Shown: positions 48,617 to 60,536 of the stretch, piece after piece
Layout of the letters: each line of letters begins with the position of its first letter
How positions within the stretch are numbered: the first letter of the stretch is position 1
Origin: Deuterostichococcus epilithicus
Taxonomy: Eukaryota > Chlorophyta > Trebouxiophyceae > Prasiolales > Stichococcaceae
Length of the DNA stretch: 64,000 nucleotides
Assembly: GCA_033439295.1 (NCBI GenBank)
Contig: JAVTLE010000014.1
Span: 2,976,001-3,040,000 of the forward strand
Reading direction: 5' to 3'
The notes under the pieces: model-generated
Databases searched by the model: none
Told to the model about the DNA's origin: nothing
What the model saw: the letters and a program-made list of their open reading frames with translations, nothing else
Made by a program: the position numbers and the translations under genes

Positions 48617-51547
48617 CTACATGATGATCCGGCCAGCATCATAGGACGTCTCCTTCAGCTCCTGCAGTCGCATGTTTGATGACATGTGAGGCATTGCCGG
48701 CAGCATGTGCAAATTGCTGCAATGGCAATCGCCGGCTCGCTTGTGCACGAGGCTCTGGTCGATGTGCAGACCGTCTTGAACTTCGGACGCTTTCAGCGCA
48801 GTTGGGACTCTCAGCCATGCCATTGCAGCCCTGCGACTGCACCTAGCGCAGTGGCCACATTGCTCACCTTGTGCGGCAGCACAATGGCGCCGTTGAGCAG
48901 CACCTCGTCGCGCACGAACACATCCTCGCCGATGACAGAGTGGTTCTCCAGCCGGCTCCAGGTGCCCAGCTTGGAGCCCCAGCCCACGATGCTGTCCGCC
49001 ACCCGCGCGTAATTCTTGATCTGCAGGAGCGTGGGGGCAGCAACAAATCAGCAGTTACGCCCTTGAAACTCCCCCTTGCAAAAGCTTGCTTGCCAGCCGG
49101 CCAGCAACATCGCTCGTGCTTGCCGGCAGCGCCGTTGTGCCGGCAGCGGCGCTGCCGACAGGGCATGGCGCTGGCAGAGTTGCTGGCATCTGCCGAAGTC
49201 AGCGCTGGTGCTGTCCGCCCCCGGCGGCGCACACGAGCCCAGGATAGCGCGACAAAATTGCAGCAGTGCATGCAAGATGCTCTGCGGGACAGCACCCTGA
49301 CGCTGTGCGGGCCAGGCGACGGAGTGCGGCAGCTGCGTCGGCAGGCGCTGGACCCTGCTAGACCCTCCAAAGGCGCACCTCCACGCGGTGCAGCAGCACA
49401 CAGTTGGACAGCCGCACGCCGTCGCCGATCTTGCACAGCGCGCCGATGGAGACGTTGGGCCCGATCTTGCAGCCCTTGCCGATGGTCACCGACTCGTCCA
49501 CGATGACGTTGCCAGTGTAGGACTCGCCGGTCGCTAGTTCCTCCGGCTTCCGTCGGCTGAGCGACTCCAGGTGCAGCGTCAGGCCTGCGCGCCAGGGGCG
49601 TGCGCCGAACCGTCAGCTGCGGGATGCTTCGGCAGCTGGATTTGCAATGGGGTCATACCAGATGCCTGGCGGACTCTGGAGTGATGCGTGCATGCCCAAA
49701 CACGTGCAAGGTGTGCAGGCCCGGGGTGTGCAGGGGAGCAGTTGGCACCTGTGAGGTAGTCCTTCGGCTGGCCCACGTCCATCCAGTACCCTACAAGCTC
49801 CTGCACAAGGCGGTAACAGCATGAGGAAGCTGCCGCCAAGCGGTCGAAACTGTTGTCGTGACGCAGGCCTGCATACAACGCTCTCAAACAACACATGGGT
49901 CCATCAGCGAGTCCACGAAACTGCTCAAAAAACGCGTATGCACGGCGCCCACCTGCGCAAACAGCTTGCCGTCGGCTGCGACGAGAGGGAAGGTCTCCTT
50001 CTCGATGCTGGTGGGCCGGTCCTCGATGCGGGCGAGCACGCTGGGCGACAGGCAGTAGATGCCTGCGTTGATTTTGTCGCCCACAAAGGTGCGCGGCTTC
50101 TCCACAAACCGCTCCACCTTGCCCTGGTCGTCCGTGACCACCACGCCATACTTTGATGGGTCCTCCACCTGTGTATGAGTTTGCAGGCTGAAAGGTCAGT
50201 GTTGTAGCATGGGACCAGCAGAATAGCCCAGCAGAATAAGCAGCCGACCAGCGGTCCTCCACCTGTGAGTGCAAACTCGTGCGCTCAAGGGTGAGTATGG
50301 CTGCCTGGGACGCGGCCCCTGCGCCAGCTTGGATGGGCAGATGCGAGGCGCTTGCGGCATATTGGCATGGGCTCAGCGCTCGAAGCGTCGGCGCTGAGGG
50401 GTCTGCGACTGCTGACGCGCTTGCTCTGTCTGGTGCTGACATGCTACACACTTGCGTGGCACCATGCTCCCCGCGCATTCTGCTTTCTGACTCAGGATGC
50501 TCGCCTGGTCCGCCCTGACTGCTGCGAGTTGATGCCGGCGGCAGGTGCAATTGTCGATACTCACACCCTGATGAGCATGCCGCAGCTCACCTTCGTGACC
50601 AGGAGGGTGGCCTCCGCTCCCCGCTCCTTGTGAAATGCCAGCATGTCCGTCAGCGGGAACTCGCAGATGACGTCGCTGCAGAGGAGACCAGGACCCGTGA
50701 ATCGTTACTTTCGCGACCTCTCACGATTGTCCTGAGCATGGACATTCCGTCGCTTCCTATGCCTATGGTCACTTGCGCGGTGCCATCAATGCATCGCGCA
50801 CACACTCGAGGTACTTTGGGCGTCACAACCCCATGGCCAAGGCCGTGCGAGGCACCTGTTGAGGACGAAGAATGGGTCGCCCGACCCGTCGTCCAGGATG
50901 TCGCGCGCTAGGCCCAGGGGACCTGCTGTGCCCATTGGTTCATCCTCCTGCGCTCGTGGTGCCGCACCGTTGGTATGATGGCAGACATGCACAGGAGATG
51001 TGAGGCGTACGTCAACAGCATGGGGTGACTGTATGAATATCGAACACGGCTCAAGAATAAACCGATCAGCTGTCCAGCAACGCCAGCCGGACCTGTGAGC
51101 AGGTGATCTTCACATGCAGCTTTTCCTCCCACTCCTTCAGGAAGTCCATCATAACCTGCGACCCATGCGCAGAAGCATCGCATTGCAGGCTTTAATGCTT
51201 GCAATCTCCGTGATACCCTGTTGCGCAGCCCAGGTCGCCGGAGCGTCGCTGTCACAGGATCTGATCAGCACAATTGCTGTGTTAGCACCTTCGGCTGGTA
51301 GTTGATTGCGAGCACGACTTCTGTGACGCCTGCCTCCTTCAACGCCTGCAATCCCACTCGAAAGGTTCAGGAATATGCTTGTAGTGCATATGACTCCCAT
51401 AGGGGGCTGCGAGCTGCACCTCACACTCACCTGTATTTGATGGATGATCATGGGCTTGTTTGCAAAGTCCACGATCGGCTTTGGCACTGTCAGCGTCAGC
51501 GGCCGCAGGCGCGTGCCATAGCCGCCCACCAGAATCAATGCCTTCAT
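48617..51547 (-). CDS. GMPP: Mannose-1-phosphate guanylyltransferase (GDP-mannose pyrophosphorylase)
   Basis: This enzyme makes GDP-mannose from mannose-1-phosphate and GTP in the cytosol, feeding glycosylation, ascorbate and wall polysaccharides. The first exon (51547-51430) carries the nucleotidyltransferase signature [20 protein letters not shown] then [17 protein letters not shown]. An exon at about 49950-50165 reads [20 protein letters not shown] then [20 protein letters not shown]. An exon near 49780-49810 has [18 protein letters not shown]. The left-handed beta-helix C-terminus is seen at 49400-49520 ([20 protein letters not shown], minus strand) and 48870-49020 ([40 protein letters not shown]). 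The last exon ends [16 protein letters not shown], close to the plant end of the family. Order and ends match GMPPB/CYT1. Confidence 0.92.
50158..50268 (-). repeat. Duplicated splice acceptor segment in GMPP
   Basis: The acceptor of the VEDPSKYG exon (minus-strand CACAGGTGGAGGACC, at 50159-50173) recurs as the same 15 bases at 50252-50266, 93 bases upstream in the intron. Both copies contain AGGT. Confidence 0.65.
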
Positions 51548-52242
51548 CCTGTCGTGCAGATGTGTGGTTCAACTGACAAGCGCAGCAAATGATTCGATGG
51601 CCGCGATGGCGGCGGCAGGAGTAGCGAGTAGACCAGCTGAAACCTTGCAACGTTTCTGACCCGCAGACCTGTGGGGTTCCAACCGCTCTGGAAGGACGAT
51701 CTCTCCACCGCAAGTCGCAGTCAGACAACCGGGAAATCGCACCTCCGAAACACGAGAGTCTTTCGGAGCGGCAGGGCGCCGATCTGCAAGCCGCTCCAGC
51801 TAACGCTCCTGCACGTGTTAGTCTGAACGCTGATGAGTGGTGGCGGTGGTGGGTACTGAAGTGTCGCGGTCCGACCGCCGCGTTCGCGAGCTGAAAGGAG
51901 GACTGGCACTGTGCTGCGCCGCAGACAGCGGTTAGCAGCAGGCCTGCGAGTGCAGACTCTGTAATCGAGCGGACCTTTGACGTCAAACGGTGCGATTGAC
52001 AGGCCGCACTCGCCTACTCCCTGTGCTCAGGCACGGCCGTTTGTTGATGCATTCCAGAGACAGCGGCAGCGCCACGGCGCATTTGTTGTCACGCTACTCA
52101 GATGCGGCGCATCGAATCCCTAGCTAAACTCCGATCATGCTATCCACCACTGCTGACGCTCACTGTATCGAGGCGACGCCGCTTGTGCAGGACGTTGCAC
52201 CTGCGGCAGCGGCGCCGACACAAATATCAAAGGGGGCATCTG
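51548..52242. promoter_or_regulatory. Divergent region between GMPP and the UPF0390-like gene
   Basis: About 700 bases between divergent starts. The small open frames have no motif. It should hold both promoters. Confidence 0.4.
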
Positions 52243-52902
52243 ATGCCCCAGAAGGCGCTCGGAAAGAGCAAGCGGTCGGGTCTGGTGCAAAAGGGTGGCA
52301 AGCGGTTTGCACCGGCCGACCGGGTGACGAAGAAGGGTGCGGAAGCCGCCATAGCTGCAGCCGACATCATTTCATGGCAGCAGCAGACGACATCTGTGCT
52401 GTGGGTGCAACTGCCAAAGCCACCTTCCGTGTCCATGCTTGACCTGATGCTTGTAGGAGCACAGAAGAAGACGCCAAAGAAGGCCAATGCGCTCACAGAC
52501 TACAAGCAAAGCAAGGTGCGGGTCTGTGTAAGGAAGTGCATGTGTGAAGCGGCGCAGCTTCTGTTCATTTCTGAGAGACGACTCATCTCTGGGTCCCTGT
52601 CAGCATGATGATATGAGAATGATGCTTGGGCCCACACATGGCCGCAGGAGGTGACCAAGGCCATCAACAAGCGGAATGAGGCACGCGCAGCAACCCTTGC
52701 GCAGCGCAGCAGCAAGACACATTTGTTAAAGAACAAGGTGAGAGGCTGGGTCAACCTCCTGTCTGCCTGCAGTCGCCCTTCACGAGTGCGGATCAGGAGA
52801 CCTCTTGTGCAGTGTGGCTGCTGGTGTATTCCGGCAACCTGATGGCATTTGTGTTGCCTCGCTCCGCAGGACCTCAAGGCCAAGGATGAAGAAGAGAAGT
52901 GA
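52243..52902 (+). CDS. Small basic protein, UPF0390 (DUF2462)-like
   Basis: Four exons join in phase 0. The first (52243-52323) reads MPQKALGKSKRSGLVQKGGK then RFAPADR. The second (about 52465-52515) reads KKTPKKANALTDYKQSK. The third (about 52648-52737) reads EVTKAINKRNEARAATLAQR. The fourth (52870-52902) reads DLKAKDEEEK and a stop. The protein has about 84 residues and is very Lys-rich. The layout, a basic N-terminus with KxGKRFxxP followed by a TKAINKRNExxA helix, resembles the UPF0390 family (human C19orf53), whose role is poorly known and probably nucleolar. Family membership is by resemblance only. Confidence 0.6.
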
Positions 52903-53073
52903 TGGACAACGAAAGCAGTATCAAAAATAACCATTCTGAAGTGTCTGTTGGCACGAGGCTTGACGGTGTTACAGCATGCGCTTCCCGTCAGTAGCAATCA
53001 AATGGTGGACTCGCTGGGAGCGCACCAAGCAAGCAAACAATGGGGGAGCTTTGAGTCCAAAAGCAGTCAATAC

Positions 53074-53078
53074 TTACA
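53074..53078 (-). terminator. Possible TGTAA poly(A) signal for the P450 gene
   Basis: A reverse-strand TGTAA 75 bases after the P450 stop (53153). Weak evidence by itself. Confidence 0.3.
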
Positions 53079-53152
53079 GGCAGGGTCTGTGGAAAGCTTC
53101 AGCAAAGAGTGGCGAGTTCAAAATTGTCTGGAGGGAGTCGGGGTCACTGGCA

Positions 53153-56100
53153 TCAGCCGTGCCGCTTGCGCAGCACCAGGTCAAAGTGAGAGGGGCGCAG
53201 GGTGATGCGCGGCTCCGCCGCCGGGAAGGCAGCGCCCGGCAGTGGGTCCAGCCTGAATCGCTGCAGGATGGCTGCCATCACAAGCACGTTCTCCGTCATC
53301 GCAAAGCCTGCAGCAGGCCATGTAGTAGCATCCTTAGCACATGTACGCTGACAGCAGCACACATCACAGCGATGCAGCCATCAACAGCTGCCACAGCCAG
53401 CGGCGGACAGCACTCGAGGCAGTGGGCACGCGCAAGTGATGGCATCTTCGACCGCACCTGTGCCGATGCAGTTGCGGGGGCCGGCGCCAAAGGGCACGAA
53501 GCACCCGTTGTGGCCCATGCCCGCCAGCGCAGTGCGCGCCAGGGGCTGCCCCTCGGCGACGGTCCCCAGCTCGTCCAGCCAGCGGCCCGGCGCAAAGTCC
53601 CGAGGCTGCGCCCAGGCTCCCGGCGCCCGGTGCATGATTAAAGGGCTGACGATCACGGTCGTGCCTGCGCATTGGCAGGCATGCGCCGACAGGTGAGCGG
53701 CGATCAGCATAGAGCCCTCCATGCCGGGCCGGTCAAGCCTAAGAGCGGACAGCCTGGGGTGCTGACGGCTGCTAAAGTCGGCATGCAGGCAGCGTCCAGT
53801 CAAAGACTCAGCAGAGAGGACGTGCACGATGCAGACAAGAGGCGCAACTCCAACCAAAAGAAGGTCCCGAGATTCAGACACTGCGGGAGCAGAATCACCT
53901 GCGGCCAGGCTGTAGTCGGCCAGGGACACAGGCGCGCAGGCGCAGCGGCCGACCATGTACGCTGGCGGCCGCAGCCGCAGCGTCTCTAGCACCACCGCCT
54001 CCAGGAACCGCAGCGACCTGCGCATGGGTGCGGACGTGCATCATGCAGCCACGCACGACTGTCAGCTTCCCAGCATCAAACATATACAACCATGAAAATA
54101 TACATTGTCAGCTTCGCTTGGGAGGTGTGGCCGTGTGGTACCCCTGCCAGGAATGCGCCACGCGAGCGGGTGGCGATGTGCAGCAGCGGGAAGGCCGCTG
54201 CTGCACAGGCTCTTGTCCAGCGTCGGGTAAGGGACATTTGCCTTTTCAGGTGTGGCAAACCAGACAGCGCAATGTTTCACCCTCTCCGAAAGGTTTCTCA
54301 GGCAGGGGCACTGCGAGCCGCGCACTTGACGTCTTCCGGCGTCGGCAGCCGGCCGCCCAGCACGGCGTCCACCTCCGCGGCGGCGGCGGCCTGCGCCGCG
54401 GGGTTGTGCGCCAGCAGGGCGGCCGTCCAGGCCAGCAGGATGGCTGAGGTCTCCTGCCCCGCCACCAGCAGCGTCATGAGCTCGTCACGCAGCGCGGCGT
54501 CGGCCATGCTGGCGCCCTCCTCGTCGCGCGCCGCCATCAGGTTGTCCAGCAGGTCCTGCCCCACAGACACTGGTTCAGTACTTTGGCAACGAAAAGCCGA
54601 ATGACTGCTGATTTGCGGTTCGAGCGGCCCAGGGTGGGACAATAGCTCGGCGGCAGTCGGGCGCATTGTATTCGGGCGGTGCAGTGCCACATGAAGGTCG
54701 CATGAAGGTCTCGTGCTGGAGCATTGAACAGGCACAGCGCCTTCCTACCGACAAGCTGCCAAATGATACCTAGTCAGTTGTTGCTGCCGCGCCTCGCATC
54801 AGTATCAAAGTTTTTGGTTTGTGTTTGCCCTCACCGAACTTGCGTTCTGGAGCACTGAGCTTGTCATCCTTTGCGGGCGGTTGCGGCAGCGTCATCCCGA
54901 ACATCGTTGCAGCTCTGGTGGCAACCAGGGGCAGCAGGCACCAGCGGTGCATGACCATTGCAACGCCTGTGAATGCATCACCTGTGGCTGCCGTGTGACG
55001 GCGCCGTGTGCGGAGCGACGCGAGCGGATGAGCTCGTATATGACATCGTCCAACTGGTCAACGGCAGCCCTGTAGGCCAGGTTGGCGGGCGTCGGCGCCC
55101 ACTCTGGCAGGCTGATGCTGGCCGTGCGGTCCGCGAAAAATCGGAACGCCGTGGCGATCGAATCTGCAAGGCGGAGCAGCGAACACGACTGAGCAGCACT
55201 GAGCAGCAGCGGGCAGCTGAAGCAGCCCATGGTGGGACAATAGAAGGCAGACTGCAGCATGCAGCTGAGCTGCCCTGGAACATTAAACGCAGACAGCGGG
55301 TGTATCATTTGCCCTGGGCACCATTACCGCAGCAGCGCATGTGCGCATGCAGGGCTCACCGGCCACGCGCCGAGCCTGGCGGCTCTCGACTGTCGACCCG
55401 AACAGCGCGTCAACCGTGATGCGCAGCGTGAGGTCGTTGAAGTCAGCGTACACATCACGCCTGCCGCCCTGGCGCCACGTCCGGTCCAGCATGTCTCCTG
55501 TCGCAGTGGTCATCGCCTGCGCTTGATGCCCAACTATCCTCGATGTTGATTTTCAGCACGGAAGCACAGTGGCGGTCAGTACGAGGTGCACTCAGATCAG
55601 GTTGCTGGGCATTTAAATGGCACGACATGCTGTCCTGGCTACGCACCTGGGAATACGACTTGATGGCCGCTGAACGAAACGCGGGATTGGACAGCTGCCG
55701 CTGCCGGCGCCAGACGTCACCGTCGCTGACCAGCAGGCCATTGCCTGCCAGCCTGCTACCTGGAAAGAATGCCGTCCCTTCCTGGCGCGGATGCAGTTCC
55801 AAGCCTTCTTACGGTGTCTCAGCGAGGCCTGCATGTCGTCCGCAAGAGCAACACACCAAACTTGTTTTTGGTGGCAGGTGCAGTTGACTTGGATGGTGGC
55901 GACACACCTTCACAAAAACGGACGCCCGGTCAATGAGAACATCCTTTGCTGTATTCGGGTTTGTGACCAGCACCACATACTCGCCGCCGAGCACCAGGCC
56001 AACAACGCCACCATACTGGTCCGTCGTCTTTTGCAAGAATGTGAGCGGATCAGTCAACATGTTTGGCGCCGCATCCCCTTCCGGCCCTGTGGCAGACGCA

Positions 56101-56153
56101 AACGATTTTAATAAATAGACTGGAATGATCTTCCTGAACAGCACCGGGAACAT
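53153..56153 (-). CDS. Cytochrome P450, CYP97/CYP4-clan-like
   Basis: A heme-thiolate monooxygenase. From the start at 56153 it reads MFPVLFRKIIPVYLLKSFAS, then GEYVVLVTNPNTAKDVLIDR. Next is an exon with GNGLLVSDGDVWRRQRQLSN (about 55690), the P450 C-helix with its WRRQR. The I-helix is ELMTLLVAGQETSAILLAWT (about 54440), the K-helix ExxR is ETLRLRPPAY (about 53960), the PERF region is RDFAPGRWLDELG (53580), and the heme loop FVPFGAGPRNCIGTG (53460) matches FxxGxRxCxG. The last exon ends PRITLRPSHFDLVLRKRHG. All canonical residues are present. The overall look, DGDVWRRQR and LLVAGQET, is nearest to CYP97 carotenoid hydroxylases, but subfamily and substrate cannot be fixed by reading. The N-terminus is amphipathic rather than a plain membrane anchor. 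Confidence 0.88.
54624..55243. repeat. Dispersed 22-base repeat in P450 introns
   Basis: A 22-base word ending GGTGGGACAATAG occurs at 54624-54645 and 55222-55243 with two mismatches. Both copies are intronic. No known element is recognised. Confidence 0.5.
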
Positions 56154-57152
56154 TGCACGGCCAGTCGGGCGAAGAAATGAGGAGACATCAACTGATCGCA
56201 GGGCCAGAAGTAGCTGCTGAGGATCACGCCTGGAGGAAACCCCAGTGGCCGGGGCTGAGTGCCACGCTGGAGCCGCTGCGTCGCAGCGTCTGCCGCTTGC
56301 GTGAACGCTTGGAAGCCGTCGCGCAGCTGGGCCCCCCCTGGGCGTTAGGTACGAGCAAGACTAACTCATCAGCTGACGGTCGAATGGGTGCATTCGAAGG
56401 CAGGTGTCATTCGGAGGCAGGTGTCAGCGAGCAGCCTGTCGCACCTGCAGTGGCAAGCTCCTCCCAGAGGCTGGCCATGAGGCTTGCGCCACGACCTCGG
56501 TTCTCGGCGTTTGGGCTCTGTAAGGCCAGCTTGCGCTGCCTGGGTGCGCCACTGCATCTGCTGACACCACCTCGTCCGAATTGTGCAGGTTTAGGATCCG
56601 CCGCAGGGCGCCAGCCGCCGCCATGCTCGGCGGCCGTGATGACCATGCTTTCTAGACTGTCACCACCACCAAAACCTAGTCCTCAATGGATGTTGTGGTT
56701 CGACACGTCGCGGCCGACGACTGCCGCAAGTGGTCGTGTTTGAGTGGCGACGCCTGTGCAGTCGATGTTATGTTTCACGTCTGGTCTGGCCGTCGTCATC
56801 GGCCGCTTGGCCGCAGCGAATCATCCCTTTCACACAATCGCATCTCGGCTTCGGGCTGCGCAGACAATAAACTGGCAATCAACGCAGGCGATTTTGGCAA
56901 CATGAGGAAATGGCAACGGAAATGGGCAACTGGCAGACGAGGTGCACTTTCGCTGTTGTACGCTATTCTCTCGCATGCTTCCCCACTTCACTTCTTCAAA
57001 CATTCGAGAGGGCTCAATACATACTTGGAGGCCTGTTATCAGCCCCACGCCAGAATCGCTGTATTGGATTGCAACCATGCCCAAGCCGCGTGTCTCAGAA
57101 TAACTATTAACTTTTCTGCCATAAGCCTCTAGGACGTTCAGGCATCTTCAAA
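56154..57152. other. Gap between P450 and the SMN-like gene, no gene recognised
   Basis: About 1 kb, divergent to P450. A plus-strand frame from 56177 (MRRHQLIAGPEVAAEDHAWR) with a helical segment RLRERLEAVAQLGPPW could be an exon, but nothing links it to a gene. The rest shows no coding signal. Confidence 0.3.
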
Positions 57153-58578
57153 ATGACCGAAGATCCGATCCTGAGGTACGTGCATGCGCAGCATCATGCT
57201 TTCAGACACGTAGTCGTATTGCCGGCCGTGACCGCGCTGCATCGACTTTGATGCATGCCACTTCCTGCAGGGCGTTCAGCAGGGCAACTGTAACCCACAA
57301 CAGATTGCACGAAAGTCCCGGACCATCACAAACAGGGGCCTCCAATAGATCAGGGGACGTTGACCCCCAGCCGCATGCCGGCCCAGCAAAACAATTTGCT
57401 GAGCGCACACAGACCGCGGATATGCCGGCGCCAGATGCAGCACTGCCTCGGCAGCGATACGTGCATCACGGGTACCGGAAGGCAAAGCAGGAGCTCGAAG
57501 AGGAGCGCGGTAAGCCGAGGCTGCTGCTGAGTGCTTTCCCCAAATTGCTGTGCATGATCCGCATTGTTGGCTGTGGTTGAATTGCTCCAGACACCCAACC
57601 CCGGCGTTAAGATAGGCAAACGCTCTGCGCTGCATGCAGCAGCAGCGGCGGCGATTGTGCAGGAGGCCGAACCAGAAGCCGCTGCATCGGCGGAACCAGC
57701 CGTGGCACCCGTGACGCTGCCACAGCAGGATGCTGCCGTTGCCGCTGCCAAAGACGCTGCCTGTGCCGCCTGGCATGCAGCAGCACAGGCGTCTCAGGGG
57801 CGCAGCCAGCAGCCACACAGCCAGCCGTGGCCAGCCGCACAGCCTGGGGCATATAGGCAGCCCTGGGCGGATCCCGCAATGCCAAACCCCTGGCACGCCT
57901 ACCCAGGTGAACAACCCACACTGCCTGACAACGCACCGCAGGCAATACCCACATCGGGTTTTATCTTATCTTATCGTGTTGCTCAAGGTCTGTGCGCATA
58001 TCTAAAGGACTATGATGTGAAGAGTCGCTGTGGCGGGCCATGCAGGGCCCTACTGGGGCTGGCAAGGCTGGCCGCAGCAGACAGTCAGCGCACAGCCGCC
58101 GCCGCAGCCGCCACCGCCTCCAGCTTTTGCGTTCGAAGGCTACGCAGGCGGCTCACCGCAGCAGGAGCTTGCTGCTGCCGGCTCGGCCAGCACAGCAGCA
58201 CCGGGGAACAGTTACCATGCAGCGCCAGAGCCGACAGATGCCCGTACCATGCAGGTGAGCACTGAGTGCTGCCTCCTCCTGCAAGATGTGGAACAAGAGT
58301 CGGGCTCCCAAACGCTTGAAAGCAGAAACATGTTGTCGTGGACATTTCGGCGAATGATGCTCACACCGTTTCCAGCAAATACGTCATGTTCGGAGCCGGC
58401 TCTGGCAACCGCTCTGCTTGCCTTGCAGAACCGGGCTCAAGTGGAGGCTGCGGCCGATGGCGATGAGCAGCTGGCAGAGCTGCTGATGGCCTGGTACACT
58501 GCCGGCTTTGAGACGGGCAGGCGCCATGAGCGGCGTTTAGCGCAGCTGCAGAATAGCACAGCCACGGCAACTGGGTGA
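57153..58578 (+). CDS. SMN-like protein with a C-terminal YG box
   Basis: The SMN protein assembles Sm rings on snRNAs and self-associates through a C-terminal YG box. The last exon (about 58429-58578) reads NRAQVEAAADGDEQLAELLM then AWYTAGFETGRRHERRLAQL, which fits the YG-box pattern LMxWYxxGxxTG of animal and fungal SMN. Before it lies a long Pro/Gln/Ala-rich region: PQPPPQPPPPPAFAFEGYAG (58090-58145) and PWPAAQPGAYRQPWADPAMP (57827-57886). SMN also has a Pro-rich stretch just before its YG box. Upstream exons are MTEDPILR (57153) and LPRQRYVHHGYRKAKQELEE (57445-57500). No Tudor domain was found, and no Gemin2-binding block is evident. The join between the exons ending near 57507 and starting near 57592 does not fit in phase, so an exon may be missing. 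The call rests on the YG box and Pro-rich context. Confidence 0.5.
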
Positions 58579-58837
58579 CTGTTGTGTCCGGGTAGAATGC
58601 CAGACTTGGTGTTGAGCCTCCGCTGTTTTCGGCACCTTTCAGAATTACAAGCTGGATGCTGATGCCGCCCAGTGCAGTCGAATACGGCATGAGCTTCTCG
58701 TTGGACACCCTTGATTCTGTGGGATGGCGCCGCTGCCCACCAGTTTGTGATAATTTTGACCTTGTATCCCACGACGACGACGTCGCCTGCACGGCTGTTG
58801 GCTGTTGAAAACCCCTCCCCACGCCTGCACATGCGCG

Positions 58838-60492
58838 TCAGCCCACGCCACCCTGAGTGCCCTCCCAGCCCACGCCAAAACCTTCACCCCGCGTCTTGTC
58901 AACCCACAGGTGGCGGATGGTGGCCTCCAGGGTGACGAAGTCTGCCACGCTTCCAGCGCCTGTCCCAATCTGCAGTGATGAGCCATGACACCAGATGTAC
59001 TGCCTGCACTTGAGCGCACTGACCTTTGCATGCAGTGTGTACGGCAATGACTGTTGTGCAGCAGATGGAGGGCAAGTTGAAGGCTGCACCACAGCTGGGC
59101 CGGGACCACGGCGTGCGATCCTCCGGAACTCAAGCCGTGGCACCGAGCACCTGTGGGTTGATGACGGCATCAGGTCGCGCAGCGGGGTCGGGCGGCTCGC
59201 CACAGTCCAGGCCCAGCGTATTTTCGACCAGAACCACCAGCATGGCGTTGGCCCACTCGAACCAGGGGCGCGTGCACCGCGTCCCAGACTGCAGCCACAC
59301 AGCAGAAGCAGTGTTGCGCCTGGTCCGCGCTCTGGCCTGGAGAGCTGCAGTGATGATACAAACTGCATCCCAAGCATGGACTGTTCACAATGGCCAGGCA
59401 AATTTTGCTCAGGGTCACGAGGCGCGGTGGCCTGCAGGATACGTGGCATGCAAGAGAGGGTGTGGATGCAGCAGATAGCGCACCGCGTCGTTCACGTCGA
59501 CGCTCTCGTGCATGAGGCCGTTGCCGCACTGCGACTGGAGCGCCCAGCGCAGCAGCTGCGCGCGCCGTGTGACGTTGCGTGTCGTCAGGCCTTCGATCAT
59601 CCACGCCAGCGGCCAGACATGATTGACCGGCGTATGGGTGGACCCCAGCCCCTCCTTGTCCTGTCCTGCGCACGGCAGCGGACACCATCTATTTGCAGTT
59701 CAAATGTCGCAATTCCAACGCATGACCTGCAGGGGCAGCTCCGTCTCTGCGGCCCCTGGTTGTGCTTGCAGGCCGAGACGGCGAGGCAGCAAGCCCGCAC
59801 CTCCGATGCAGCTGCAGTGGAAGCGCCACCCAAGCGCCACTCGTGTGTGTGGCCTCAAGCCGGGAGCCTCCCAGCTCGGCAACAGTGATGCTCTACAGTC
59901 AGTGTGCCACTTGCAGCAGGACCCCGCAGCGCCGGCGCACACCCGCGAAAAAGTAGGGGTTGGTCTCGGCGCTCAGCAGCCGCATGCGGGTGGCCTCGAA
60001 CAACTGTTCGTCCAGCGGCGCATAGCCCAGCAGCGGCGCCGCCAGCAGGCTGGGCACGTTGGGGTCGTCCGTGTCGGACAGGGAATTGCCGCGGCCGTCG
60101 ACCTCGTAAGCATACACGAGGGCACCGTCCTCGGTGGCGACGACACCGTGCGCGTCAATGCCCTCCCTGCAGTCAGCCCCAGGTGGTGACAGGAGTCAGT
60201 GGAAGCGAAGGTCCCGAAGCTGGCTGCGGTACACAAACGCCAGGGCGCCGTCCGCCGTGGCAACATTCCAATGCCCCTCGATGCCCTTCTGCAGCAAGGG
60301 TCTTCAAAGCGAATCAGCAGGGGCACCGGCAAGTGCCCAACACTTGAGAAGGTCTCTGATCGCCATTGCCGCCATCTGCCCTGTACGCGTACACCAGGCT
60401 GCCGGTCCTGCACCAAGGAGTGGGAGTGCCATGCCGCTGCGATGCCCCATCCCCGCACAGCCGTCAAGTAGCGGCAAGGCTTGAAGCGCAGC

Positions 60493-60536
<44 letters not shown>

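Noticed and set aside
56177-56350. Open frame beginning MRRHQLIAGPEV
   Set aside because: It has no partner exon, motif or family. It may be leader sequence of the P450 or chance.
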